Assembly (NCBI RefSeq): GCF_037975245.1
Contig: NC_092572.1
Span: 1,461,501-1,525,500, forward strand
DNA: 64,000 nucleotides
DNA from: Apostichopus japonicus
Taxonomy: Eukaryota; Echinodermata; Holothuroidea; Aspidochirotida; Stichopodidae
Direction of reading: 5' to 3'
The translations under genes and the position numbers were made by a program. The notes under the pieces were generated by a model. It was not told where the DNA came from, made no database searches, and was given only the letters and a program-made list of their open reading frames with translations. Below, in pieces: positions 48,761-62,017 of the stretch (position 1 is its first letter; each line of letters begins with the position of its first letter).

Positions 48761-51700
48761 TCCAGATGGCTGAAGTTCACTATAACAAATTGTTTGGAAT
48801 TTGGTAGTTTCTATCGTAAAGATACACATTATAAAAATATAGTTAAACTTTTATGACATGGCAAGAACCGAGTTAGAGATGTCATTAGAAAAATGCTAAA
48901 TACCTGTATTTTGTTTTATGTTTTTACAAATTTGGTAAATAATATCCGTCACGACACATCTACAGGATAAGGAGGGGGTGAACTGTTACACTGTACGTAA
49001 CTGCCATGTAAATAATATGAAAACCAACATTTTTTACATGCAACTACTCATCATGCAAAATCAAATTGAAACCAAGCTGCCTGTGCATGATGTACGGTGC
49101 AACGTTGGATGAACCTATGCAACAAAATAGCAAACCGCAATTATGTGATTTAATGTTAAGTTAATACATCGAAATGTGTAATATGCTAAATGTATCCCAG
49201 TCAGTTTGTAGGTTGGTTTTCCTTTTCTCATGGAAGGAAAGTGTTGATGGTGGGAGCGAAACATTGGAAAAGAGTAGGTTGTTTCGACTATACTCTAGTT
49301 AGTTATTGAAGAAAAAGATGGTTATTGAAGGAACGAAACACATATTTAACATTGTTGCTACAATAACAATGAACTAATCAAACGGTGTAGATTAAGTTTG
49401 TTTGTGTTCATTCGATTTAACTTACTACTTAAAATTCACGGTACATAAACTAAGAGCTGTCAAGAACAAAACAGTGTTTGTCCGTTTACTCCTTGTCCTT
49501 CGACTTCAGTCGCCATTCCATGCTGGATGTGTACTCAATGTTTGTCCTTTCCTTTGATTAGACCTTCCACACTTCACCTCTGACCCCTCATAATGAAGAT
49601 CTTCAGTATTTCATCCCAGGCTATGTTTGGAAGTTTTTGATAGACCTTTAAGGATAATTTTACATATTTAAATTGTAATAATTATAAATTTGACCTCAAT
49701 CTCCGTTATTATAAGAACCACACACTTTTTTTTATGGTACTGTAAAACAATCACTCTTTGCTTCTTTTTAGCACTAACCTATTGATATCTGACCTTTCAG
49801 CTAGTAATTGTAACCTGCAAAGAACAACCGGATATACACATATTATCCCTCAAGTATGATATCAACATAATCTCCTTGTCAGAGTACATTTAAAGTTCTG
49901 ATTGCTTAATCTCTATATTCGTGTTTTGTGAATACAGATGGGACAGTAGAAGACTTATCAATGGCATGTGCGATTAAATCCAACCCAAAGTGGTGACAAA
50001 TCAATAGGCAGATTTGCCATTAAGTGTTCATCAGAAAGTATATTAATACTTTAGAATCATATAACACGAAAAATGTTAGTCTTTATTTTGAATTAATTCA
50101 ATTTTGGTTGTCCGATTTATCATCAACAAGTCGATAAGTGATTCATCGAAGAAGCAAATCACTCTTATGCTTTACGAAGCCCGTTTTGGAACCTCAACAA
50201 CACTGAAGTAACTTAAAATACATTTATTCAATTATATCAAACTCTTACTGTATTATTGGACCAAACTGAAAGGACCAAAGGTATGTTTCTCGTCCTTCGA
50301 TACTTTATTCGCTACATAACTAGTACATGCTAAACCCTTAAAAATCACGACAGCTCAACGCAATAACATATTGATGACAACACAATATAAACTACATACA
50401 ATGAAGTACTATATATACAGAAGCCTATGTTATCTACAAACCTATGAATACTGTCATATTAACACAAGCAAAGTTTGATCCAGGTTATAGCACTGTAAAT
50501 AGTACTATAAAAGGTGTTGCACACCATTATTAACCATGCACCTCAACCCCAAACCGTTCTATCAAGGACTACTGAATGAAACATACTCTTTGACAGTTGT
50601 TTTAATATAGTAATATTAAGAGTATAACTTGAAGTGATAACAATAACTGTTACTGGTTCTTGTACATAGCTTCTTGATCACTTAGGTGTCTACTGCTTTT
50701 ATATTCGTAAATTCCAATATCGTTTCGGTAAACATCCTGCGCACTTACTAACTTGAAATATGTAGTACGTGTCATAAATTACCGAGAGGTGTTTTAATTT
50801 TTGATGGTGATCTTAGATAACAACAAGTTTTTTCATATCTGCTTTGATGAAAATATATATATGAATAAAGTTCAATCATTATTGAAGAGTGATAGTACAT
50901 TGTAATTTTGAACTTTGGACTCAGCCACTATGTGGAATTTTTCATAACAATCGTACACACAGTAAACATACATAAACTATGCGAACCAGGGATACGTCTG
51001 GTTTCAGGTACAGCTGAATCCTAAACGACTAAGTTAAACAAAATAAAACACCTGTATGGTTTTGTAACCCTTATAATGTTCTCATTTATTTTGAAGGAAT
51101 TTTAACTGATATTAACACAAGGAGGGGCCAATTGGTCGATAAGTTGCAAAAATAATTAAACTCAACCAGCTGCGGTATATTGAAACATTCCACGATGAGC
51201 TTGGTATTGCAGCGTCCGTTTTCTAAGCCGAAAAGAGTTACAGTTAGATGCGCTGACTTAAAGCCAATTGCAATGACAAACCAGGGGATACCCACATGTA
51301 ACAATGGCCGCTTCTCAGCTTTAAACACTAATCAGTGTATCTTGAAACCATAAGACAGACATTTTGGTAAACAACATTAATGAAATAATTAGTAGATGAA
51401 TTGGCACGGTAAGCATTAATGTGTATTTGCAAATACAAAACAATACTATGTGAGAATCACAGAAGATGTGAATGTTACAAAAAGGTGTTAAAAACCAAAC
51501 GTACGACTTATTATAATTGAAATTAAAATTGAGAAACACAATGTCATATATATGACTACAGCGATGACATCGCGCACAAGGCTGATCATAATGTCATTTT
51601 TTTGTTTATGAAATAAATCAATTCATCAGTGCATAATAAATGTAGATTCACGTGTATTCCGACTGCAAACAAGAAAACTAAATTGAGACAGGGCTCAGAG

Positions 51701-51853
51701 CTGACATTTCGATTAACAGAAAAGGCATAATAAAAGGATTGTATTTCTTCTTTTTCTTTTCGGTGGTGAGTTTTATTCTCTCTTGACAATGAGAAATATC
51801 AGTCAGCATGTTGGTTTTATAAATATTGTTATTAAACTTTTGCAAGTCGTTTA
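48761..51853. other. Region between retrotransposon and gene 3
   Basis: No supported gene. It presumably contains the 3'UTR of gene 3. A minus-strand frame at 51086-51328 has a loosely leucine-rich look but does not join gene 3 in phase through recognisable borders, so I leave it out of the model. Confidence 0.4.
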
Positions 51854-53347
51854 TTAAGCGTTGTTCTCTTGTTTCTCTTGTCCACTTCTTCCACTCTCCA
51901 TTTTGCATAAACGCTCATAAGAGGCATCTTCAGTCTTGCGAAAAACTGTCAATTGAAAAGAACATTCTTATTTTTAATACGTCATTACAACTATTTAACA
52001 CCAAATGCAGTATATGCTTATAAGCATTTATATGTATTTCTTATTTTATTTTTTTATTTTCCTTTGATATAGATGTTCAATGGATTATTAAATAAAAGTA
52101 TATAAAGAGCTGATATTTAGTTAAAGCAAATATTGCTATACATCTTTGTAACAAGTTCTTTTTTTTTATATGAGCCCTGGCATTACACATTTTCTCTTAT
52201 GTATGCTTACATTTAGTTTATTTTCCAAGTTTATTCAATCATAAAGTGTTAAAGAAGAAACCGCTTGCTTGCATAATGCATGCATTGCGTGGATCCTCAA
52301 GTTATACGTTCTTCGAAATAACTTTACATACTCAATATGATTTTTGGTTATGCTATTTTGAATATGTACCTTCAATCTTCTTAATATCAACAATATCCTG
52401 TAGTTCCTCTTGTGAAAGTCTTTCTGGGATTTCGCTGTCATAAAACCTTGAGCAAAAGAAAAAAAAAAAACAATGTTAATCTTTTTTGCACAGGTTGACT
52501 TCTCAAAGTATGTGTGTTACTTTTCATCTTTGGTTGATTGTAAGAAGATACAGACCACGAACGTCTAATTTCCTTAGTACAATAATAAGTCATATTATGC
52601 CATATTATGTCTCTGAAACGACAAACTGTTCATGCCAAGTAGAACTCATAGTAAATTTTGATACGAATGGTAGCATTAACATTTTCATAAGCAATCTCAA
52701 TCAATTCGGAGGAAAAAATCGTTAACAATTCTCTTATATGAAGTTCGATGCCGTCAATTTTCGAGTTCAACATGTGTAGGGCTTGAAGGTGAAAGCTAGT
52801 AAACAATAGTTCTAACCTTAATTTCTTAATTGATTTTTTCGGGGGATATAAATTTAAAAAAAGGAAGACATTTTAACAGTAGTGTTCCGTGTATTTGGGC
52901 CTATGTGAATAATGATTACATAATCTTTAAGGCAAATAGCAGTAACATATTAGCTATATTAGCTGTTAAACAATGTCAATTTGTGTACTTAGTTTCATTA
53001 TTAGCGGACACGACAAGATAGGACATTGGTCTGTACATCATCAGTTTAGTAACATATGGTTGCTTTATAAATGGAAACTTGGCTTGTTAAAAATCACGTA
53101 ACGTAGCCTATGCTAGACAATACTTTAGAGAGAATTAATATAAAACTCATGAGAAGAAAAGAAATAATTCAAGCGTCACTCACTTTATTTTTTTCGTCAT
53201 TTGTGGAACCTTTTCCATCACAGCTTTGAATTTAGCTTTGTCTGCTAAATGGACCTCGTGAAAGTCAAGCCGATCGCGGATGCTTGGTAAACTGGGCAAT
53301 CGAACAATTGGGAAGTCTCCATATATCTCCAAAGATTCAATCGTGGT
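51854..53347 (-). CDS. LRR-like and C-terminal exons of receptor gene 3
   Basis: 53347-53184 (phase 0-2) encodes SLEIYGDFPIVRLPSLPS and later VMEKVPQMTKKI. 52446-52370 (2-1) encodes FYDSEIPERLSQEELQDIV. 51945-51854 (phase 1 to stop) encodes FRKTEDASYERLCKMESG and ends KQENNA. The first two resemble one or two diverged leucine-rich repeats of the kind that follow NACHT domains, much shorter than the LRR arrays of typical NLRs. Acceptors have strong pyrimidine tracts. Confidence 0.7.
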
Positions 53348-56300
53348 CTGTTGGCCCAAAGTATTAATGTGTGTGTATTAATCAGTGTTTATTTATTTGT
53401 TTCGGCAAACCGTATTTTATCTTAGACTGCTTTTTCACCGTTGTTATTGCGGGTAATGTGCTTTGATGCACATTTATGAGAATATGTGAGGCTACAAGTT
53501 AAATGCAACAATGCTGGTAAACCAAGCGACGTATCTGACGAAGCTACAGGGAGACTCGATTGGAAATGACGTCGTGCTTGATGATTACACTTCTACAGTT
53601 AATCAAGATACTTCATACCGACAGATATAAAAAAAAAAAACGTCTAGTCAACATGGAGCCGGCCGTCAGCTCAAACCGTCAAATTGTAAAAAGAAGAAAC
53701 TTAACAAGCTGTTAATCTACTGCAATTATTTAAATATAGTTAAATATAATGAAATACAATATATTGCTGTCAAGATCGTCAAGGCGGCCACAGACGCAAC
53801 CACTAAGGACACATTTCAGCTAGATGATAGACAGACAATATAACTGGCCCGATGAACATTCACTGGAATAAAGTACATAGGACAAAGGGATAAAACATGA
53901 GAGATATAGCAATAGTTATCGCGACGATTTGAGACTAATAATTTAAATGGGATAATTTCATGAATTCAGTATGACAACAACTCATATTATCTACTAGAAA
54001 TGCCAAGATTGCATGAGAAGCAATGATGCTAATCGGATAATTCAAAGCAGGATGCGAACACTGCTTTCGTTTAAGAAAATCAAATTATTTTCTTTTTCTT
54101 ACTATTTAATATAATACAATAGTTAATACACCTTTCTTACTCTTAAGGTCCTTCACTAGGTACACAGTTCTAACGTAAAATATGAATGTGTTAGTTACTA
54201 GAGGATATCTATAATTAACTATCTCCTTACTTCTGTCTCCTTACAACTCTTCAACAAGTGCAGTATTGCGTCTTGGTGATACTCTTCTGTGCTATGGTTG
54301 AACACCAACTTCTCCAATTGTAACATTTTTGCATATTCTTTGTATTTCTCTTCATCTTGCGTTCCCACTTCCAGTAAACATGCTAATAGATCGCATTTAC
54401 CGACATTCAAAATATTCCTGATTGTTTCAGGCTTATTTTTAAAGAACAGAAACAAATTTTGTTCCAGCATTGTATTGTCTCCTCTGTTTGAATGTAAGTA
54501 AATCGAAGCAAACAAGCGAGCAATTAATGGAGATCTTGTAATATATTCTTTACAATTATAAACAGTTCCCATCTGAGATTGCCATCTTTCCAATATATCT
54601 GCAACAATTTTGTAATTCAAGGGTCTCTCCTCGGGATTAGGTGTTTGATCTTTCCATTCCTTTTGCTTTTCCTCTAACATGCTGTACACCTCGATGTTTT
54701 CCTCTTTTTTTTGGTTTTCCTTTTCTTGCCAAAATCTTTCAAAAAAAGCATTTCTTTGGATTTCGGTAAATCCGAGAACGTCTACCCTTGTGTAAGGTTT
54801 GCTCATAACTTTCAAATCCTTGTCGATGTTACAAGAGGTTACCCAAAGTTTCATATTTCTAAAGTTACCAATATTACCCTTCAAGATATGCTCCACAGTT
54901 AGCCTCTTCTCACTGACTACATTCGATATATTATTTTTATTATTATTATGATGAAGTCTTGACCAATTGCTAACTCCATCTAACAATACAATGCTATCTT
55001 TCCTTTCTAATTCCAAAATTAAACTATTCGCTTCTTCAACAGACTTTTCTCGGTTCATCAGTTTCATGAGTTCATCCAATATACAAGCGTCTTTGGAAAT
55101 ATATTGTAGCTGAAGGTAGATCAGAATAACATCTTTAAGAATTTCTCCATTCTTCCACTTTCTTGATATGTCCCGAAATAAATGTGATTTGCCAATACCA
55201 GGCTCGCCAATAAATAATACTCGGTTACCCCGCTCGTCCCTGGATAATGCCTCAAGCAGCTCATGTGTATTATTAACACGGGATGTACCGTTGTCTTCGT
55301 AAGTTATCGTTAACTGACAGTCAACACACCAGCTGTCACTGAATGAGACTTGTTTTAATTCTTCCAACACATTAGTCTGTTTTACTTCTGCCAACAACGT
55401 TCCTATCGAAAAGAATAGCAAAATAACCAACTTTTTTTAAATGACTTTGTAATGTATTTTCACCAAAAGTCTCCCTCAAACTCAGGCAACACAAACAGAT
55501 TAAGTATCATTCATTGCTTCAATATTTGATAATTAAAAAGAGGCCATTTACGATCTCTTAAATTTATTCCTCTGGTTTCTATTCACCCACAAAATTAACA
55601 AACAAAAAAACAGAGCAAATAAACGATGCCATAACCTAATTTTGTATTTGAAATGTGCATTAAGGTTCAACAGGCATTTGAAAGAACATGAACTAATCGA
55701 TGCGAGTCCTATTACAATTCATAAAAAAAGAACGTTCAGTTGTACCTTCTAAATATATTCTGGTATGGGCATTCGCAAAAAAAATGAGAGGCGGCAAGCT
55801 AGCTTCCATTGTCAAAAACCGATTAACTGTCCAAAACATAAACTTATTAACCAATTAACCGTCTACATTGAATTGTGTATTGTCGTGGGGCATGGGTTAA
55901 TGATGTTCTAAGAGGGACAGCAATATCTACCAGATTCCAAGTCTTTGTTTAACTATTAGATACCTCCAGCCGTCCGGAAATGGCTCTCACGGGCTTTCTC
56001 TGTTATGGACAGTGTCTAGAATTTACATTATGGTGATTTTTAGGAGAGCGTTTCTTTTCTGTTTTCTTTTCGTTTTGTAAAGGCCGATTTCAGTGGATGG
56101 GTGCATTTTCAAAACCTATTACCAGGTCGCTGTACTGGCTGCATTGGCCTAGTTACGCTGCTTTCTAGTGATCATTCTCCAGATTTTGGGTGAGTACCGC
56201 AACATTTATGACCATTTAATCAATTACAATTCGATGACTACGTTAATCTTTGTAAGTTCGGCAGATTAAGCGACTTGGAACCTGGAAAGATCTATCAAAG

Positions 56301-59300
56301 GGGTGTGGAGTAGATCGATTTTGAGACTGTAGAATGAAGCCCCGGAAGTTCCAGCATAATCAGCTTTTGTATTATGCTGACAATTGCATAGCACATAATT
56401 ACATGTCAGAAAGATAAAGTACTCTTTAGCACTGTGAAATATATTTCATACCCCGTACGATGACATCAGATGAGGCGGGGGGAGGGGGGGGGGCTCAGTG
56501 TCTTAATTGAATGTCAGAGAGAGTTATAGACATTCCCAGGAACGTACTCCTAGAAAGGGTGGGGGTCCTGGGGTATTCAGTTGTAACATTTTTTCTTTGC
56601 ATATATTTTTCTATAAGTGACTCATTAAAGCTAAAAAGATTACTGAAATATATGTGTAGCCCCTATGGGGTCCAGAAGCCGTAGTACTTGTAGCGGGAAC
56701 ACTTTGGCATAAGTTTTGCTCTAGTTCTCACCCCCCACCCTCTAATAAAGAATATTAGAGTAATCCTTCCTTAGTTCTACAGTCCATACAACTTTTAATC
56801 ATATGCAGAACGTAAGCAGTTGAAAATTCTTCAACATTGTATCAAAAATGACAATATCTTATAGTTTTGACATGCAATGACCGCTAGCTTTACCGAAATT
56901 CTCACAAGGGAGAGGATATACGCAGCTGGTAAAATCCCTACTATTAGGAAGATAATTATCACAAAACATTTTACAACCTCCCCCACTCCCGTAATAAAGA
57001 TGGTGATTTTGCCCCTTGTTTATATTTGTTATTATATTTGTTTAGTTGCCAAGTTACACCAAAAATGATGACTTCAAGAAACTATTTACATTTTGGAATT
57101 GCTACGTTATCTATATTTGCAACATTTAAAACACACGGAGTCGGTTGAATTGTCAAGTTATCTTAATATGGGATCATGAAATAAAATAGTACTACAACCA
57201 ATTTTTGAGATCATGTGTTATAGACTATACGTGACAACTCGTCAAGAACCGATGTAAGATTTACTAAGGAAGCAGTGGTGAATCTCATTCTTTCAAATGC
57301 GACTAAATAAAGTAAACGAATTTACATAATCAACCCAAGATATTACCTTGCCATCCACCGTGCCGCCGATGTAGCTTACAATAAAATATAGCTAAAGCAA
57401 AAAGAATTATCCCCACGACAGCCAAAACACACGAAACAATTACTTGCGTTGGAGAGCTCATCTGTTTCGTGTTGTCTTCATTGCATTTTTCTGAAAAGAC
57501 ATGCGTCACAAAGATGGAATGTTAGATTCACTCCTTTGTTGATGTTGACATTGTCCGAATATCTTGAAGTTAAGTGACTATTATTTTGGGATACCACAAG
57601 CTCCATGTGTCAATTAACCTCCTCGGATTCTTATCTGATTAGGTAAAATGATCAACACATCGCTTATATAATCGTGTAATACATATGTATTTCTTCCTAC
57701 ATGATAAATATATATATAAATTATGACAGTTGAAAAAAGAAATAAATTTCTTTGTACTTAAATCATGTTGCGTATTTTACTATATTCAATCGAGCTTTGA
57801 TACACTTATGTAGCTGCAAATAAAGAAATGAACATGTGCATTTTGCATAACGTTTATCACTAAAGAACAAATACCGGTTATTTTTTCTATAACTGTAATT
57901 AACTATCCATATCTTAATTCAAGTTTACATATTGAATGTAATTTGAAAATCAGTTTTATTACATGTATAAAATCATTTTTTACTGAGCACAATGGGTGCT
58001 CATCGTTTGCAAGACTTACCTGATCGAATGTTAACTGTCTTATTCCCTATTTTCAACAACTCTCTATTGTAATAAACAGAGCAGTGAAATATGGCATCTT
58101 CTGCACATTCTAATTCGAAGAGAACTGTAGTAGAAGTATTCCAGGTATCTGTTATGTTATTCTTGATCTCAAATGATGTCCTTTCGGTGAATGTAGTATT
58201 ATGTCCTTCGACACTCCAATACAATGTAACATTCGGGCGTACATGTTCTATGTAACAAGTTAAACTAGTAGGATGGTTGGATTTAACTCTAATAATGCAT
58301 TCATCGCAGTTAGAACAAGACTGGACGAGAGGACACGGAGGTGTCGGCGTAACTTCAAAAGAATAAAAACATATAAACGTGGATTTATGTTGGTTGCGAC
58401 AATGCAATTTAGTTTAAAATTAATTGTAACAATAACAGTGAACGTAGAGTATTTGAATGAAAGTGGATCTAACTTCAACTGAAGATATATTTCCAAAATT
58501 GCATCTAAACTTTCTTTTAATTTTGTGAAGTTCAATGTTAATATGAATCTAGTTATGTAAGACAATGTGTGTGATGGAAAGTGCTACAAAGTTTGTCTAC
58601 GCACATGAACTCTCCAAAAACAAAAGTCACAAATTATTAAATAGAAAGCTGATTAAACGTATGTCTTACTCTGAACATTCTGATGGAATATTTTTAGATA
58701 TGAACAATGCAGATATCAAGACCGAATCTTAAAAAGAAAAGAAAAGACAAAGACAAAGAAGTAACATGAAAATGCAAACACCAAGCATCATAATTGGTAA
58801 AATTCTCACCTATAATCAAGACTGAAATAGACCGTCTCCACACGGTTCCGTTTTCAAATATTACAGCATATGTGTAAGAGGCCTCTTGTTCCAGCCTAGC
58901 ATTGATAATTTTCATATTACCTTCAGAGGTGATGTCATAATGGTCATCGTCATACTTTTCTCCACCCTTTACACCATTCTCTAATCTAAGTATTGGTTGA
59001 GTCAGTGATATTGATCCCTGGTACCAATAATATCCCTCGACGTTACCGCCAACGTCACAGTATATGGTTTTAGTTTCCATTATCTCGACATGTTGATTCG
59101 TAGGACATGTTTGGCAAAAACCTGCAGGTAATAAAACAAAATCTAAAATATTGTTGAAATATCGACGTTGTCCAAAATTTTCGAAAATATTACCCTATGT
59201 AGAAATATTGATCTTTCTGTAAGGATTTCGTCAATGAAGCGTTTGCTACAGTCCTCGATTCGACTAATGTCGTGAAGGGTTCGGTTACTATTACGTAAGA

Positions 59301-59381
59301 CCTTCCTATTAACAGTATTAAAAGTACGTTACCTTGCACCACGAGGATGGACAGCATGAACAAAGACGAAAACATTATCAT
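51854..59381 (-). CDS. Receptor gene 3: Ig-Ig-transmembrane-NACHT-LRR-like protein
   Basis: Eight minus-strand exons, in transcript order: 59381-59333, 59121-58810, 58352-58020, 57490-57347, 55402-54231, 53347-53184, 52446-52370, 51945-51854. They total 2343 nt, exactly 781 codons with stop, and every GT-AG border and phase agrees. The product is about 780 residues: signal peptide MIMFSSLFMLSILVVQG, Ig-like domains at about 18-120 and 121-231, helix at about 248-270, NACHT domain with P-loop GEPGIGKS at 345-352, then LRR-like segments and a polar tail. NACHT proteins are nucleotide-dependent oligomerisation switches of innate immunity and are usually cytosolic; this one should sit in the plasma membrane with Ig domains outside. 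An upstream in-frame ATG at 59441 exists, but the 59381 start gives a typical signal peptide. Gene name unknown. Confidence 0.84.
54231..55402 (-). CDS. NACHT exon of receptor gene 3
   Basis: One 1172-nt exon (phase 1-0) holds the whole NTPase module. Walker A is VLFIGEPGIGKSHL. The Walker B strand is SIVLLDGVSNWS, which keeps the first Asp but has SN where NACHT proteins usually have DE. The sensor-1 strand is LWVTSC, ending in Cys rather than the usual Arg. VDVLGFTEIQRNAFFERFW is the conserved segment after it, and ITRSPLIARLFASIY resembles the start of the winged-helix region. A leader of about 65 residues with no Death, CARD or PYD look precedes the P-loop. Nucleotide binding looks possible; hydrolysis may be weak. 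Confidence 0.85.
57347..57490 (-). CDS. Transmembrane exon of receptor gene 3
   Basis: 144 nt, phase 1-1. It encodes a short polar segment, the helix VIVSCVLAVVGIILFALAIF, then the basic stop-transfer KLHRRH. The charge pattern predicts a type I topology, which puts the NACHT domain in the cytoplasm. Confidence 0.82.
58020..58352 (-). CDS. Second Ig-like exon of receptor gene 3
   Basis: 333 nt, phase 1-1, ending at a consensus GTAAGT. It starts with a Pro/Cys-rich linker (TPTPPCPLVQSCSNCDEC) and continues with SLTCYIEH, LYWSVEG and AIFHCSVYY, giving the Cys-Trp-Cys spacing of an Ig domain. Several NxT/NxS sequons (NVT, NTT, NIT, NTS, NKT) suggest heavy N-glycosylation. Confidence 0.8.
58810..59121 (-). 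CDS. First Ig-like exon of receptor gene 3
   Basis: 312 nt, phase 1-1, between an acceptor ACCTGCAG and a GTGAGA donor. It encodes a V-type pattern with TIYCDVGG, then YYWYQG, then MKIINARLEQEASYTYAVIF. The last segment corresponds to the usual DxGxYxC strand F, but the cysteine position is Tyr, so the canonical disulfide cannot form. Extra cysteines near the start (FCQTC) may compensate. Confidence 0.75.
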
Positions 59382-61864
59382 GAAGTCAAAGTGCCTGATG
59401 CTATCTGAAATTAAGATAGAAGATAATGGGTTCAATAACATAGGGCCTCACGTTAAGAAGATTGATATCAAGCAATGTATTGAAAGCAGTAGAAAGACAT
59501 AGGGAGAGGGGCATCCATGACAACATTTAATGTGAGCAAAGAACGAAAATTAAACAACTAAAAACTAACTGTGAGTAGTAACAAATAAAAGTGCAACAGA
59601 TTTACCACGGGTTTCGAAACCGGAATTAAACGATTACAAGTCTTTTGCTTTATGAACTGAGATTATGATATCTCAGTTGCAGGTGATCCGTATCTAATCT
59701 TTTCGTTCCATAGGATGCCAGTCGGAAGTGACAGTGCCTTGCATATTACCGTGCAAACAGTAGTCCCACACGGTTTCAATTCGATAAAACCAACCCATCA
59801 GAGAGAGGAAAGAATTATGGAGCCAAAAGTTAATTGATCTTTATAACAAACATGCTGTTAATATTTAGTCAATTTTCTTCTAATATTACCATTTGTTCTA
59901 CATTGTGGCTCACACTGCTAGTCATATGGAAACAAAAAGAGCCAAGCAAACAAGACTTCAAAGTTTGAATTGAAGTCCACGATTTTTTATTTTTTTTTGC
60001 TTTTAATGACTTTAATTTATTGTAAATAAGCTGCGCTTGTATTATGGAACATGCGGTAAGTCATTCACCGTTAGTACATCAGAAAATGTCGAAAACTTCC
60101 TGTTAACTTTACTTATGTATCTCGTAGAGATTAAAACACACAGTCCAAGACTTCTGTGATTAGCATTTCTGTTAAGGAATATGTAATAATTGCTTCCAAT
60201 TGCAGAAGTTAATGGCTAATGTGTAAAGTAAAATATCATGGATAAGTAAGGTCTAGGTTTGTTTGTATTCTTAAATGAAAGTTGAATAATGCTGGAATAC
60301 AACTTTTTTCTAGTAACCAGATCAATACCCTTTCAAAGAAAACATCACAATCATCCCACAGAGGAAACCTGGAATCTATCCAAGCTTGAGATTTGATAAC
60401 ACATTATAAAAATAAACATAATGGCACAGCTTCCTTCTCCCTTCATGTTTGAATTTCATAAATCTAAGTCTTATGTTAACATATCAGCTTTCACCGATTT
60501 CAGTAAAGTTTCATTCTAAATATCATAAGATTTGACGACTTGAACTTCAGCTATACACATCACTGGTTTTCGTATACAGGCCATTACATCTCCAGTGAAC
60601 TCTTTGGGACAAAAAGTCACAAAGTTGAAACTAAATGTCAAATAAGTTACATGTTTTTTTTTATGAAACATATGAAGACAACTATTGAATGCTAAAGTGT
60701 TATTTGTTACTACCACTTTGCTAAAGGATAAAGGAAAGCAACTATTCTCATTTTACCTTTAGATATATGTTATGGAAAGGCAGCTGGTTATAGAAAATAA
60801 ATTCAAAGAAAAATAATTAACAAATAAGTTAAAGTAAGATTAGAGTACGTTAAGCCTTTAGTTAGGTTATTACATGAAAAATCACCTTAGCCATCTGCAA
60901 GCTAACATTTGATTTCACCAACTGAGTAAACATAGACCTAGAGCAATGATGATCGTTTACTCCACGAGATACATTTGTACATGTGTTACATGTGTGTAAT
61001 GGTCGATACTGTCCGCCTTTCATATATGAGTAGTATATATGTATAGGCTAGGCTATGTGACTTAAAAACACGAAGTCAACAATGTATATTGCATATTATC
61101 ATTAGACTAAGTATTGCTAAGTTGTTGTAATAACGTTGAAACACACCTCGGGTATTTGCGTGACGATTGTTTTTATTGGAATACTTGCAGTTTGACTCAG
61201 TGCATCAATACATGGCCCAAAGGCCATGAAAATTATATTATACGATAGTAATATTGTTAACTCGGGGTTCTTGAGAATGTTCTTTTATGTAGGTGTAAAT
61301 ACAAGAACTTAAATAAAATGAGATCCTTTTTCGGCTTGGCGTTCACAAATGCAGACGACTGGGTACAAAACACACGTCACACACCTTCACCAGCTCATTA
61401 AAAACGTTTTTTTTTATTGTCACTACGAGCCTGTTCACAACGAATTATGAGGGTCAGTCCGAATATGAGGTTCGCAGGAATGGTTCCAATTGACTCGTTA
61501 CGCTCTGCATCATTCGCCTTATCTTTGCATTATAACACACATATGATATACATACATCGTATGTCTAGCCTATGAATCGATGCCATATCCTACCCTAGTC
61601 CTAGTCTTAGCCTATACGTCAGCCCAGCTACCGCTCAAATGGACAAACAACGAGTCATCAATATCATATGTTATCAATACCGTGCCGTCACTACACCTTC
61701 CAAAGGCGTAATTGGTTCATCCATCGACCAGTGTTACACTACACTGTTGAATTTAACGTCAGCAATGATATTAACGATCATAATTGTAAGTATTTAGCAG
61801 TTGATAGAGGTAGAATTCACATCATATTTAAATATACAAGCTAGACCATATTCAAATGACTTAC

Positions 61865-62017
61865 TCAGAACTTTTTGTTTGTGTTTTCTACTGATGAGTA
61901 ACGGACCGCTTATACAGCGTTGCAGGGAAGCTATTCTATGAACATAGTCGAATAAACTCGTATTACCTTCTATGGTTTGACGAAACGTGGACTTTGGAAT
62001 AACGATTATAGGCGGAG
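61865..62017 (-). CDS. Tentative orphan exon, phase 1-1
   Basis: On the minus strand an acceptor TTGCAGCAAG opens a 153-nt frame that ends at GTAAGT in phase 1. It reads PPIIVIPKSTFRQTIEGN, which resembles the first strand of an I-set Ig domain, but the expected Cys and Trp do not follow. It could belong to a gene running out of the window or be a decayed Ig exon. Confidence 0.22.

Noticed and set aside
51086-51328. 80-codon minus-strand frame with a leucine-rich look, considered as another LRR exon of gene 3
   Set aside because: Gene 3 already ends in phase at 51854 and no clean border links this frame to it.
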